From contig JASIAM010000342.1 in assembly GCA_030041985.1 (NCBI GenBank), forward strand, positions 1-36,858: a stretch of DNA of 36,858 nt. Direction: 5' to 3'. Positions 15,464-23,774 of this stretch are shown here, piece by piece. The position numbers and the translations under genes were made by a program. The stretch comes from Bryobacteraceae bacterium. GTDB lineage: Bacteria; Acidobacteriota; Terriglobia; Bryobacterales; Bryobacteraceae. Position 1 is the stretch's first letter. The number at the start of each line of letters is the position of its first letter. The notes beneath the pieces were generated by a model. It had not been told where the DNA came from, searched no databases, and saw nothing but the letters and a program-made list of their open reading frames with translations.

Positions 15464-18358
15464 CTACTCGTAGCTTACATCATAGCCCATCTTACAAATA
15501 CGTCTTTTCGTCTCCGCATTCAGGCCATTGATGAAGCTTTTGAACAAGGGGACCCTTTCCCGGACGGCCAAGTGGCCAAAAGCTCTGGTTCTCGGAGCAG
15601 CCACAGATAAATGTTTCGAATCCAGATCAACTGACATGACTCCCAGAATCTTAGAAAACTCCTCGCGCGGATCAGCGATGAAGTTCTCGAGCCGCAATGT
15701 GAGCGCGCAATCGGATTGCAGATGAAGCTCCGTCTCCTCAACAAACTCCGAGAACGACAGGAAACGCGGCCCTGGAGCGGCCGCAAAGAAATCGGGGTCG
15801 CCTTCGGCAAACGCCTTGAACTCAAAGAAATATCGCTCCAAATCGGCGCACAGGCCGTCCGTATTCTGGTATACCTGCGAGATTCCGGAAATTGCCCGAT
15901 TATCGCGAAGGAAGGTCCGCCACCAGACCCAATTGGTCAGTAGCGAATCGAGGGGATGACGATAGATAAAAATCAGAGTCGCGAACTCCGCTTTGACTGC
16001 GTCCATTATAGAACCCATTACCGCTGGTAGCTGCTGGGCGCGAGACACATACTTCTTCGTGGCATGGCCACTGTAGATCATCGGTGTCGGGCCGGGATGC
16101 AGCCGAATCGTATCCCGAAAGTGTTGGGCCCTCTCTCCGAGATGCTGCAACAACAAATCATTAATATACTGCCTTCCCGTGCCAAATAGCCCGATGATAT
16201 AAGTTGTTCTATCCTTACTGAAACCGTTACCGGCAGGGATTTTGGGGGAACACGCTAGAGTTACCGGCTGCCCGGGTTTCTGTAAAGAGACTGACGCTTG
16301 TACCTGTTGGTGCAAGAGATTAAGATCCTCACGCACTGACTCTGCCAGAGAGCCGGCCGTTCGCTCCGCCAGCGCCAGCCGCTCTTCTAATGCCTGTATA
16401 TTCATCGCAAGCTGTTCGACATGGGCCATTTTCGTGGAGAACTCTTCATGGCTCACCATATTCGTTGCAAGGTGGTCAGCAGCCCAGGCAAGCTCTTCCA
16501 CTGACCGGCTTACAGAGTCATGGAACTTATGTAATGGCCGTGTATACCAGGCCAGTAACCGAGCGAATGACTTTTTGAAAAGTTGGACCACTTCGTTGTG
16601 GCGGCCGGGAAGCCGGGGATTCACAGTTCCCACGGCGTATTTGAGCCACTCCAAGGAGGCTGCCGCCTGGCGCAGTTCCTCGAGGCCGTAGAGCCGCCAG
16701 CCGTCCTTTACCTCGCGGACAAAGTGCGCCTCTCGCAGCAGGTGTAGGATAGTTGCCACCGGTTGTGTGGGTCGAGTCTGGGTCACATGCTGGACGAGCA
16801 GCGCGGCGATGTTTTTTGTGGTGCGCGGCAGGCCGGTTTTGACGAATTGCATGAGACAGATTGTCTTTGCTATGCGCCCTGCCATTCCCGGATAATCTTC
16901 GTCGTTGTCGAAGCGCTGTTGAATCTCCAGTATGTGGTTCCGCTTCTCCAAAGTAAGATTCGCCTCGACCAGTTCGTAGATCTTGTCGATGCTCACCAGG
17001 ACACCTACAGGCTGATCCGCGAGTCTGGTTCGGCCGGAAACGAGTATGCCAAGAGACTGCTTAATAAGTGCACGATTGCCATGGCCGGGATGCGCCGGCG
17101 TAGCAGTATCATGAATGCCGGCTATGATGTCGATCGAAAGGTCCAGCAAGTGAGGAAGGTAAGGATAAAACTGGACAAACTCGTCTTCCTCGAAGTCCGT
17201 CCGGCGGGTGCAGTGCTCCAGTTTGACGTTTTCCATAAGCGAGACGCCGTAATCCTGATATAACTTCCTGAGAGTAAACTCCTGGGTTTCCTTTTTGCGC
17301 AGCACGCGCTGGATGGCGACCTCACGGACGCCGGAGAGAGACAGGCCGATCTTGTGTGGAAAATCGTCTTGCAGTTTCCGTGCGTCGAAACAGCCCGCTG
17401 GGAGCCGATTCGAGATCTGTCCGGGGCTCTCCCGGGACGTGACTATAATCCATGCCGGCCCTGGGATCTTCCCGGCCTTCAGTCGCTTTAGACTCTCTGC
17501 GCTAAACTGCTCGACGACTGCGCACAGGTTTTCCAGGCCCTCCGCTCCTTGTGTGGCATATCGATCCACATCGTCCAGGATGAAAGCAAACGCCTTTCCG
17601 TGACGGCGAACGCCGCATAAATCAAACGATTTTTCAGCCAAATCCCTCACGCCCGGCCTCCTGGCAGGGCGGGCCGTGACCATTTGTAGCCACGTATCCG
17701 GCGCGGCATAAGTGCGGGAATCAAAATGGTGAAGCAAAGCGCTCGTACGCGCAAGTTTCTGGCTGCCTCCGCGGATCGTTCGCCACTCTTCCACGTAGTG
17801 GGTCAGGCAGAGATCCTGAAATGCCGCGAGATCTCCCTCCCGTTCCAATTCCATCTCAAGCGCTGCAATGTCGTAATCTTCGGCGTAATCCAAATCGCGC
17901 AACAGGGCGTCGTAGAAAGCCTCCGCTATTGGCTCCGCTTGGTTTGCAACCGGCCGGCCCGAGGGACCTTCGCACATAAAGATTTCGTATGGGACGGTTC
18001 GATGAAGGAAACCAACGGACTCAGCAATGCTGTCGGACTCCGCCTGTTTCAGAAAGATCGAACTTGCAGAGGTGCCATGTACGTCACTGTTCGCCAGAAC
18101 GTATCCGAGGATTTTTGCAAAGAAAGATTTCCCGGAGCCGGATAGGCCCGAAATCCAGATTCCCACGCCCCCGGTGGGGGATTTTGGGGCCTGCGCCATC
18201 ATGGAGAAGAGCGATTCATACTCGGCCTTAGCATGATCAGTGGCGATATATGCGCTTAATTCCGTCAAAACAGTGTCCGGGTCGCTGTCAGTGAGTCGGA
18301 TAGTCTCTTCGATGGGTCTCGAGAAATCACGGTTCAATAAATCGGCAACTCTGGTCAT
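15464..18358 (-). CDS. BrxC/PglY-like P-loop ATPase fused to a sulfotransferase-like domain
   Basis: This 964-residue protein starts like BREX BrxC/PglY: ADLLNRDFSRPIEETIRL, a short TELSAYIAT segment, then GVGIWISGLSGSGKSFFAKI with the P-loop at 71-78. A Walker B-like FILDDVDRY follows at about 259-267, then IIVTSRE. BrxC proteins are about 1200 residues and act in phage defence. Here the relation fades after about residue 600. A putative coiled coil (about 630-700) leads to a C-terminal domain (719-964) with sulfotransferase traits: IIGLFGTGRQ as the 5'-phosphosulfate loop, FIYRHPLDSLLTNW as the 3'-phosphate site, and LRLENFIADPREEF. I know of no such fusion. No pglZ, brxX or brxL genes are nearby. 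The gene is lower in G+C than its neighbours, consistent with transfer. Each domain is confidently placed; the role of the whole is unknown. Confidence 0.7.
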   Translation of the reverse strand: MTRVADLLNRDFSRPIEETIRLTDSDPDTVLTELSAYIATDHAKAEYESLFSMMAQAPKSPTGGVGIWISGLSGSGKSFFAKILGYVLANSDVHGTSASSIFLKQAESDSIAESVGFLHRTVPYEIFMCEGPSGRPVANQAEPIAEAFYDALLRDLDYAEDYDIAALEMELEREGDLAAFQDLCLTHYVEEWRTIRGGSQKLARTSALLHHFDSRTYAAPDTWLQMVTARPARRPGVRDLAEKSFDLCGVRRHGKAFAFILDDVDRYATQGAEGLENLCAVVEQFSAESLKRLKAGKIPGPAWIIVTSRESPGQISNRLPAGCFDARKLQDDFPHKIGLSLSGVREVAIQRVLRKKETQEFTLRKLYQDYGVSLMENVKLEHCTRRTDFEEDEFVQFYPYLPHLLDLSIDIIAGIHDTATPAHPGHGNRALIKQSLGILVSGRTRLADQPVGVLVSIDKIYELVEANLTLEKRNHILEIQQRFDNDEDYPGMAGRIAKTICLMQFVKTGLPRTTKNIAALLVQHVTQTRPTQPVATILHLLREAHFVREVKDGWRLYGLEELRQAAASLEWLKYAVGTVNPRLPGRHNEVVQLFKKSFARLLAWYTRPLHKFHDSVSRSVEELAWAADHLATNMVSHEEFSTKMAHVEQLAMNIQALEERLALAERTAGSLAESVREDLNLLHQQVQASVSLQKPGQPVTLACSPKIPAGNGFSKDRTTYIIGLFGTGRQYINDLLLQHLGERAQHFRDTIRLHPGPTPMIYSGHATKKYVSRAQQLPAVMGSIMDAVKAEFATLIFIYRHPLDSLLTNWVWWRTFLRDNRAISGISQVYQNTDGLCADLERYFFEFKAFAEGDPDFFAAAPGPRFLSFSEFVEETELHLQSDCALTLRLENFIADPREEFSKILGVMSVDLDSKHLSVAAPRTRAFGHLAVRERVPLFKSFINGLNAETKRRICKMGYDVSYE

Positions 18359-18401
18359 GGGCTCTCTTCCGCGGGCTTTGCCGCCGTGACTCTAATTGCT
18401 G

Positions 18402-18875
18402 CTATTTCTGGCTTGAGTTAGGGAGGCGCGGCGGAAATAGTAACTGATCGGCTGATCCTGCAAATACCCGCTTACCATCAGGCAGGATTACGATGCGGGC
18501 GGCAGCCGTCTTACTAGCGTCTTTCGCCAAATATCCTTCCACCTTTACACTGTCACCAACCTTTAGCGAGTCCTTTTGCCACCCGGCCCGGATCAGTGCG
18601 TTCGGAGTGGCGGCCTCTACGGCCCAATGAATCACTTTTCCGCCGTCACCTTTCACGTCCAGCCAAATCCATGTATGGGGATTCTCCCACTCGATTTTCG
18701 TAAGCACTCCTTGGAGCATGACCGGTTTGGCACGGTCATACTCCGCTGCAAAAGAGTGGTGCGCGAGTCCTCTCCTAGCGCCCGGAAGACCAGCTAGGGC
18801 GAGTGCCACAACAAGTTCCAGGCAGATTCGGCCTCTCACGAATTCATACACGCGAGCCACAGTGGCCAAACTCAT
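18402..18875 (-). CDS. DUF6152-family exported protein
   Basis: The 157-residue protein has a hydrophobic signal segment (CLELVVALALAGLPGARRGLA) followed at once by AHHSFAAEYD, the hallmark start of DUF6152 proteins. Then come LTKIEWENPHTWIWLDV and VGDSVKVEGYLAKD, a small beta-rich fold. The function of the family is unknown; it is common in acidobacteria and often exported. I chose the ATG at 18875, which places the signal peptide near the N-terminus. A longer form starting at about 19001, with a better ribosome site (AAGGA, 7 bases upstream), would add an unusual non-hydrophobic extension, so the start is uncertain. Confidence 0.65.
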   Translation of the reverse strand: MSLATVARVYEFVRGRICLELVVALALAGLPGARRGLAHHSFAAEYDRAKPVMLQGVLTKIEWENPHTWIWLDVKGDGGKVIHWAVEAATPNALIRAGWQKDSLKVGDSVKVEGYLAKDASKTAAARIVILPDGKRVFAGSADQLLFPPRLPNSSQK

Positions 18876-19305
18876 ACCTCTAATCCCTACAATGTTATCG
18901 AAAACGCATTTGTTCACCAAAAAGTTACAGAAATGATGTAGCCCGATGGAGCCTCCTAGAAAATGGAACCTGTGAGCCCGCTGCACTGAGCTATGGGTCA
19001 TAGTGAGTTCCTTTACAGTTGTCACTGTGGCGCGTCCCGCTGCGGCCCTTCTTCAGAGAAAAATAAAAAAAAATTTTAAAAACGGGAACCTCGAAAAGGA
19101 AATTGCGCAATAATTAGAGAACATTTCTGGTCTTGCGGGGTTAGTTCAGTACTTATGGAAGAAAGATAGTATCTACCGATATGTATACAGATCCAGGTTC
19201 GGGGCTTTTCTTCGTGCAGATTGCTGCGGCGATCGTTTTAAGCTGTGCCTATAGATTTCGCCGGATATTGGCCAAATTGATCTCGCGGCCGGGTGCGAAA
19301 ACGAA
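18876..19305. other. Intergenic region with AT-rich tract
   Basis: This 430-base divergent gap contains an A/T run (about 19058-19080) that is out of keeping with the surrounding GC-rich DNA, and a perfect 10-base palindrome ATTGCGCAAT at 19102-19111. It probably carries the promoters of the DUF6152 gene (minus) and the methyltransferase fusion (plus). No RNA gene or complete promoter could be assigned. The first part may encode an N-terminal extension of the DUF6152 protein. Confidence 0.4.
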
Positions 19306-20736
19306 TTGCGGGACGTAGCGGCGCCGCGTTCGTTTCGTGATCCTGACGGTTTTGTGGTGCACTCGAAGGGCCGGGTGCTCCGATGTGTCCTGCCGCACGC
19401 GGCCGGCGATCTGCGGGAGTTTCTGGCAACGCCTCTGGTTGCGCAATGCACAGCCGAGGGAACGCTGGCAGCCACCAAGCCCGTTTCTGTATTGGACCTC
19501 GAAGATCTGGCATTACGCTCGGCTTTCCCCGAAGGTTCGCTGGTGGTGGAGCACGACGCTATCCCGTTCCTCAACTATCCCTACGAGTGGGCTCCCGAAA
19601 TGCTGCAATCGGCCGCGGAACTTACTCTCCAGCTTGGGCGCGCGTCCATGCGCGCGGGTTTCGCCCTCAAAGATGCCACGCCTTACAACATCATGTTTGA
19701 CGGCTTCCGCCCGGTTTTCCTGGATCTGTTGTCGTTTTGCCGCCGCGACCCGCTCGAATCGATCTGGCAACCCTACGCGCAGTATATCCGCACATTCTTC
19801 TATCCGCTTCTTGCCTGTGCCCACTTCGGTCTCCGGCTGGATGAGATCCTGCTCGCTCACCGGGACGGCCTGGAGCCCGAACGCCTGATGGCTTTGTGCC
19901 CTATCCACCGGCTGCTTCTTCCGCCATTTTTGGGATCTATAACGATTCCAGCTCTCCTCGAGCACCGCACGCGATCCTTCTCCTCCGATCGGTATCGCCC
20001 GCATCGCGCAAGAGATGCCCAGGAAGCAAATTTCATTCTGGAGCGCCTGTTCCAGCGTGCCATTCAGCTACTGCATCGCATTTCCCCACGGCGGCGCTCC
20101 ACAGAGGCTTTACGCTACATGGAGTCTAACCCGGGCTATAGCGCCGCGGAATTTGCGCTGAAGGAGCGCTTTTTAAGTCATGTATTCGAGCGATGGCGGC
20201 CCGTCAATGTTTTAGACATCGGCTGTAACACGGGACACTTCAGCCTGCTTGCTGCACGCGCCGGCGCGCGCGTAGTGGCGATCGATCGCGATGCCGGTGC
20301 GGCCGGTGCCCTGTGGGAAAAGGCCAAACAGCACGAGTCAGCCGTGCTTCCCCTCGTAGTGGACATTGCCAGGCCGCCCGGCGCGTGCGGTTGGGCCAAT
20401 GAGGAATGCTCTTCATTCCTGGCCCGCGCGCGCGGGCGATTCGATTGTGTTCTGCTGCTGGCGCTCCTGCATCACCTGGTGGTGAACGAAAGAGTGCCCC
20501 TCTCGTCCATCCTGGAACTGGTTTCTGAATTGACCACGCGATTTGCCGTAATCGAATTCGTGGATGCGGACGATCCGCAATTTCGCATGATCGCCCGAGG
20601 CCGGGAAATATTGCACGGCGATTGGAACCGCGCCAGCTTCGAGTCAGCCGCGCGGCGCTGGTTCCAGATTGTGGACTCGCAGGAGATTACGCGCACGCGC
20701 AGCCTCTATCTTCTGCGGGGCGGAACTGAGGAGTGA
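19306..20736 (+). CDS. Kinase-like/SAM methyltransferase fusion protein
   Basis: This protein of about 476 residues has an N-terminal region (1-250) with a short stretch, LKDATPYNIMFDG then RPVFLDLLSF, like the catalytic and metal loops of aminoglycoside-phosphotransferase/kinase folds. A C-terminal methyltransferase domain (about 290-470) carries VLDIGCNTGHFS, VVAIDRD and LLLALLHHL. It recalls the NoeA-type nodulation methyltransferase group. The frame has a stop at 19252 and no ATG, so translation must begin at TTG 19306 or another rare codon just upstream. The stop overlaps the GTG of the next gene by 4 bases. The sulfatase-fold neighbour suggests surface polysaccharide or lipid modification; the substrate is unknown. 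Confidence 0.65.
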   Translation: MRDVAAPRSFRDPDGFVVHSKGRVLRCVLPHAAGDLREFLATPLVAQCTAEGTLAATKPVSVLDLEDLALRSAFPEGSLVVEHDAIPFLNYPYEWAPEMLQSAAELTLQLGRASMRAGFALKDATPYNIMFDGFRPVFLDLLSFCRRDPLESIWQPYAQYIRTFFYPLLACAHFGLRLDEILLAHRDGLEPERLMALCPIHRLLLPPFLGSITIPALLEHRTRSFSSDRYRPHRARDAQEANFILERLFQRAIQLLHRISPRRRSTEALRYMESNPGYSAAEFALKERFLSHVFERWRPVNVLDIGCNTGHFSLLAARAGARVVAIDRDAGAAGALWEKAKQHESAVLPLVVDIARPPGACGWANEECSSFLARARGRFDCVLLLALLHHLVVNERVPLSSILELVSELTTRFAVIEFVDADDPQFRMIARGREILHGDWNRASFESAARRWFQIVDSQEITRTRSLYLLRGGTEE

Positions 20737-22295
20737 TCCGTAGGCTGGCCATTTCCGGCGCGATTGCCACCTGGTGTTTTCTCAACACATGGGTGGAATT
20801 GGCAGAGGGCCAATCGGCTTACTTCGCCCGCTACGATCCCGTCCGGAGCGTGGTGCTTCCCATCGTTTTCTGGGAAGTGGTATTGACCTGCGGAATATTG
20901 GCGGCCTGGGAATTCTGGCGCAGGCGGCTAACACGCTCTCGCGCCCCGTATATCTGCGGTCTTGCCGCTTGCCTGGTGCCGTTCGGAATCGCCGCCCTGG
21001 CCGCGCTGCGCGTCCTGCCATTCGACCTGGTGCCGATCGTTCGCGCGCCATGGTTCTGGCCGGCGGCCCTGATTCCCTGCGGAATGCTGTCGATTTTTGC
21101 TGTACGGCATCCTGCAAGATTCTGGCGCATCGCACAGAATCTATTTTTGTATTCGTGGCCCGTGCTGTGTCTGGTTTATTGCGAGGCCGCCCGTGCGACT
21201 TTGTTGCGGTACTCACCAGCCGCCTATCGGGACGGGCCCCTCATGCCCCTGAAATCCTCGCCTAAGCGGGTGCGGGTGGTTTGGATTATTTTTGACGAAT
21301 TGAGCCAGACGATTACTTTCGGCAATCGTCCGGCAGGTCTCGAACTGCCCAATTTCGACCGGCTCCGGGCCGAAAGCTTCTACGCTTCGGCCGCGCGATC
21401 TCCTGGGGCTGCAACCGAGATCTCCATGCCGGCTCTCATCCTGGGCGAATCGGTGGGCGGCGTGCTGCCCGATGGCCCGGACCACTTGTTGGTTCAGTTG
21501 ACCGGAAGCCGCAAATTCGTCGATTGGAGCGCCCTCCCCAACGTTTTCGATAGCGCCCGCCAGGCCGGCTTTAATACGGCAGTCGTCGGATGGTTCCATC
21601 CCTATGGCCGTCTGCTGAACCATAGCCTCACCCAATGCTATTGGATCGCCGGATGGCTCAACTCGGGAGTTGAGGAGCCTACCCGGCCGCAGCCGCCGGC
21701 CGTGGCCATGTGGAATCGCGCGCTCTTGCAGTTCGCTGCGCTGCCTCTGGTGGGCCACCTGCCTGGGATTTTTCCAGGAGTTTATCCGCGCCGCTTCAAA
21801 ATTGAGGGATTTTCGTGGTTGCTGGATCGGGCGCTCGAAGTGGTTAGCGATCCCTCGATGGGCCTTACTCTCCTTCATTTGCCCATCCCCCATCCGCCGG
21901 CGATTTATGATCGCGTTCGGGGCAAGATCACAGCCGATGGCCGCATCGGATACATCGACAGCGTCGCCTTGGCCGACTGGACGCTGGGGCTGCTGAAGCG
22001 CCGCATGGAAAAAGCTGGCCTCTGGGATCAGACTGCAGTTCTGATCAGTGCCGATCACGGCTGGCGCACTTATCACTGGCGCGGCGATCCCGAGTGGACC
22101 GCGGACGAGGAAGCTGCTTCCTACCAGGACACCATGGCCGTGCCCTTTCTGCTGAAACTACCCGGTCAGCACGCCGGCATCCGCTTTGATGGCGCACTGA
22201 ACACAATCGTGACGCGGCGCGTCATTACAGATATCCTCGATGGCACTCTGACAGATCCTGGAACAATTCATAGCCACCTGGCGCTGGCATACTGA
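20733..22295 (+). CDS. Membrane-anchored sulfatase/alkaline-phosphatase-fold protein
   Basis: This 520-residue protein has about five N-terminal hydrophobic segments (within 1-155) and then a soluble domain of the sulfatase/LTA-synthase superfamily. WIIFDELS (Asp188) provides the first metal ligand, GAATEISMPAL holds the likely Thr/Ser nucleophile (about 228), and ISADHGWR is the C-terminal metal site. There is no sulfatase CxPxR motif, so no formylglycine is made. This points to phosphoethanolamine, glycerophosphate or similar phospho-group transfer or hydrolysis outside the membrane. It starts with GTG at 20733, overlapping the upstream gene by 4 bases. The call is to superfamily; the substrate is unknown. 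Confidence 0.7.
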   Translation: MIRRLAISGAIATWCFLNTWVELAEGQSAYFARYDPVRSVVLPIVFWEVVLTCGILAAWEFWRRRLTRSRAPYICGLAACLVPFGIAALAALRVLPFDLVPIVRAPWFWPAALIPCGMLSIFAVRHPARFWRIAQNLFLYSWPVLCLVYCEAARATLLRYSPAAYRDGPLMPLKSSPKRVRVVWIIFDELSQTITFGNRPAGLELPNFDRLRAESFYASAARSPGAATEISMPALILGESVGGVLPDGPDHLLVQLTGSRKFVDWSALPNVFDSARQAGFNTAVVGWFHPYGRLLNHSLTQCYWIAGWLNSGVEEPTRPQPPAVAMWNRALLQFAALPLVGHLPGIFPGVYPRRFKIEGFSWLLDRALEVVSDPSMGLTLLHLPIPHPPAIYDRVRGKITADGRIGYIDSVALADWTLGLLKRRMEKAGLWDQTAVLISADHGWRTYHWRGDPEWTADEEAASYQDTMAVPFLLKLPGQHAGIRFDGALNTIVTRRVITDILDGTLTDPGTIHSHLALAY

Positions 22296-22322
22296 CCGGC
22301 GCTGATATACTGACGAACCAGG

Positions 22323-23774
22323 ATGACGCGGCGCTGTCTGCTCGGAAGCATGTTCGCAGTTAACGCGCTTCGGTCCGGGGCGGCGTTTGCGCAAACGCGT
22401 GGCGCATCCCCGGGCGCCGCCCTTCAGTTGGCGCGGACGCTGAACCGTATCAGCTACGGCAAGCTGCCGCCCGTGACGACGCGGTATGCCAAAATGCTCG
22501 TGGCCAGCACGCTCGCGAGCGCCGCCTCCGGTTGGACGATCCGTTCGGCCGGCATTATCCGCGACCTTGCTAAGGAACAGGGCGGCAAGCCGGAAGCGGC
22601 CGTTTGGTTTGATGGCGTCAGGCTGCCGGCTAACGAGGTTGCGCGTGTCAACGCGATGGCGAGCGATGCCGCGGCTTCCGACGACAGCGACCTGCGCAAC
22701 GTGGCCCACACCGGCACCTGCCTCACCGCCGTGGGACTCGCACTCGGCGAACGCACCGGCGCTACCGGGCAGGATCTGCTAGGCGCGATGGTGGCGGGCT
22801 ATGAAGCCGCGGGGCGGATGGCCGAGGCTGTCGCGCCGCCCACCGAAGCGCTCAGCGGCAGTTGGGGCCACGGGTTTCATGCTTCGGTGATCGTAGCGTT
22901 CGGCGGCACTGTGACCGCGGCCAGGCTACTCCGCTTAAACGACGCGCAGATGGCCAACGCCATCGGAATCACGGCCACCACCATGGGCGGCCTTGCCATA
23001 GGAACCAACAGTTTTGCGCGCGAGTACCACGCCGGGAACGCCGCCTTGTGCGCGGTCAACGCTTCGCTGGCGGCCAGCCGCGGCTACACCGTCAATCCGG
23101 ATATGCTCGAAGCTCCCCGCGGATTTTTGGCCGTCTTCGGCGGCGGTAAGGTCAACACAGAGAGCCTGACACGTGGGATCTCGAATGATTACCAGATCGC
23201 GCGCTTCCTGGCGATCAAACTGGTCCCCGGCGCGCATGCGCTCCAGCCGGCAGTAGAAGCGGCCATCCTGGCGGCCCGCAAATCGCGATTGGCTCCCGAG
23301 TCAGTAGCCCGGATACTCGTTTCCGGACCGCAGATTCACACCATCAATAACCGCGTGCCCGCGGATATGGTCGAAGCGATCCACAGCCTGCCTTATTTCC
23401 TCGCTTCGGCGGTTGCGGATCAGGACTTCTCCTGGGTCCACATCACACTCGAAAAAATGCAACGGCCCGTGGTGGCGCGGCTCATCGGGTTGGTGGCGGC
23501 CGATCCTGCTCCCAAGCCCGTCCACTACGAATGGAGTTGGGGGGCCACGGTAACGATCGTGAGCACAACCGGCGCTGCTTACACGGCTACTGTGGATGCG
23601 CCCAAGGGATCGGCCCCGCGGGGCATCGAGTGGAGCGATGTGGATGCGAAATACCGGGCGCTTCTACCGCAATCGCGCCTGTCGCCTGCGCACTCTGAAG
23701 AAGTGCTGCGGATGATCCACGATTTCGATCAGGTGCAACGCATCTCGCAGTTCACCGGGCTGCTCAGCCAATGA
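22323..23774 (+). CDS. MmgE/PrpD-family protein with a signal peptide
   Basis: The 483-residue protein matches the MmgE/PrpD (2-methylcitrate dehydratase-like) family along its length: SDDSDLRNVAHTGTC, GYEAAGRMAEAV, WGHGFHASV, AIGITATTMGG, then KLVPGAHALQPAVEAAI. Known members dehydrate 2-methylcitrate or related hydroxyacids, or act as cis-aconitate decarboxylase, in the cytoplasm. This one begins MTRRCLLGSMFAVNAL and ends its leader at AFAQT, a Tat- or Sec-like signal, which is odd for the family. The start ATG (22323) follows closely on the previous gene, and its stop overlaps the SDR start (ATGA), suggesting a shared pathway. The substrate is unknown. Confidence 0.78.
   Translation: MTRRCLLGSMFAVNALRSGAAFAQTRGASPGAALQLARTLNRISYGKLPPVTTRYAKMLVASTLASAASGWTIRSAGIIRDLAKEQGGKPEAAVWFDGVRLPANEVARVNAMASDAAASDDSDLRNVAHTGTCLTAVGLALGERTGATGQDLLGAMVAGYEAAGRMAEAVAPPTEALSGSWGHGFHASVIVAFGGTVTAARLLRLNDAQMANAIGITATTMGGLAIGTNSFAREYHAGNAALCAVNASLAASRGYTVNPDMLEAPRGFLAVFGGGKVNTESLTRGISNDYQIARFLAIKLVPGAHALQPAVEAAILAARKSRLAPESVARILVSGPQIHTINNRVPADMVEAIHSLPYFLASAVADQDFSWVHITLEKMQRPVVARLIGLVAADPAPKPVHYEWSWGATVTIVSTTGAAYTATVDAPKGSAPRGIEWSDVDAKYRALLPQSRLSPAHSEEVLRMIHDFDQVQRISQFTGLLSQ

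Noticed and set aside
15464-18358. A complete BREX phage-defence system
   Set aside because: Only a BrxC-like N-terminus is present; pglZ, the methylase, brxA/B and brxL are all missing in the window.
21213-22076. 287-codon minus-strand frame
   Set aside because: It is antisense to the membrane sulfatase-fold gene; no motif or ribosome site supports it.
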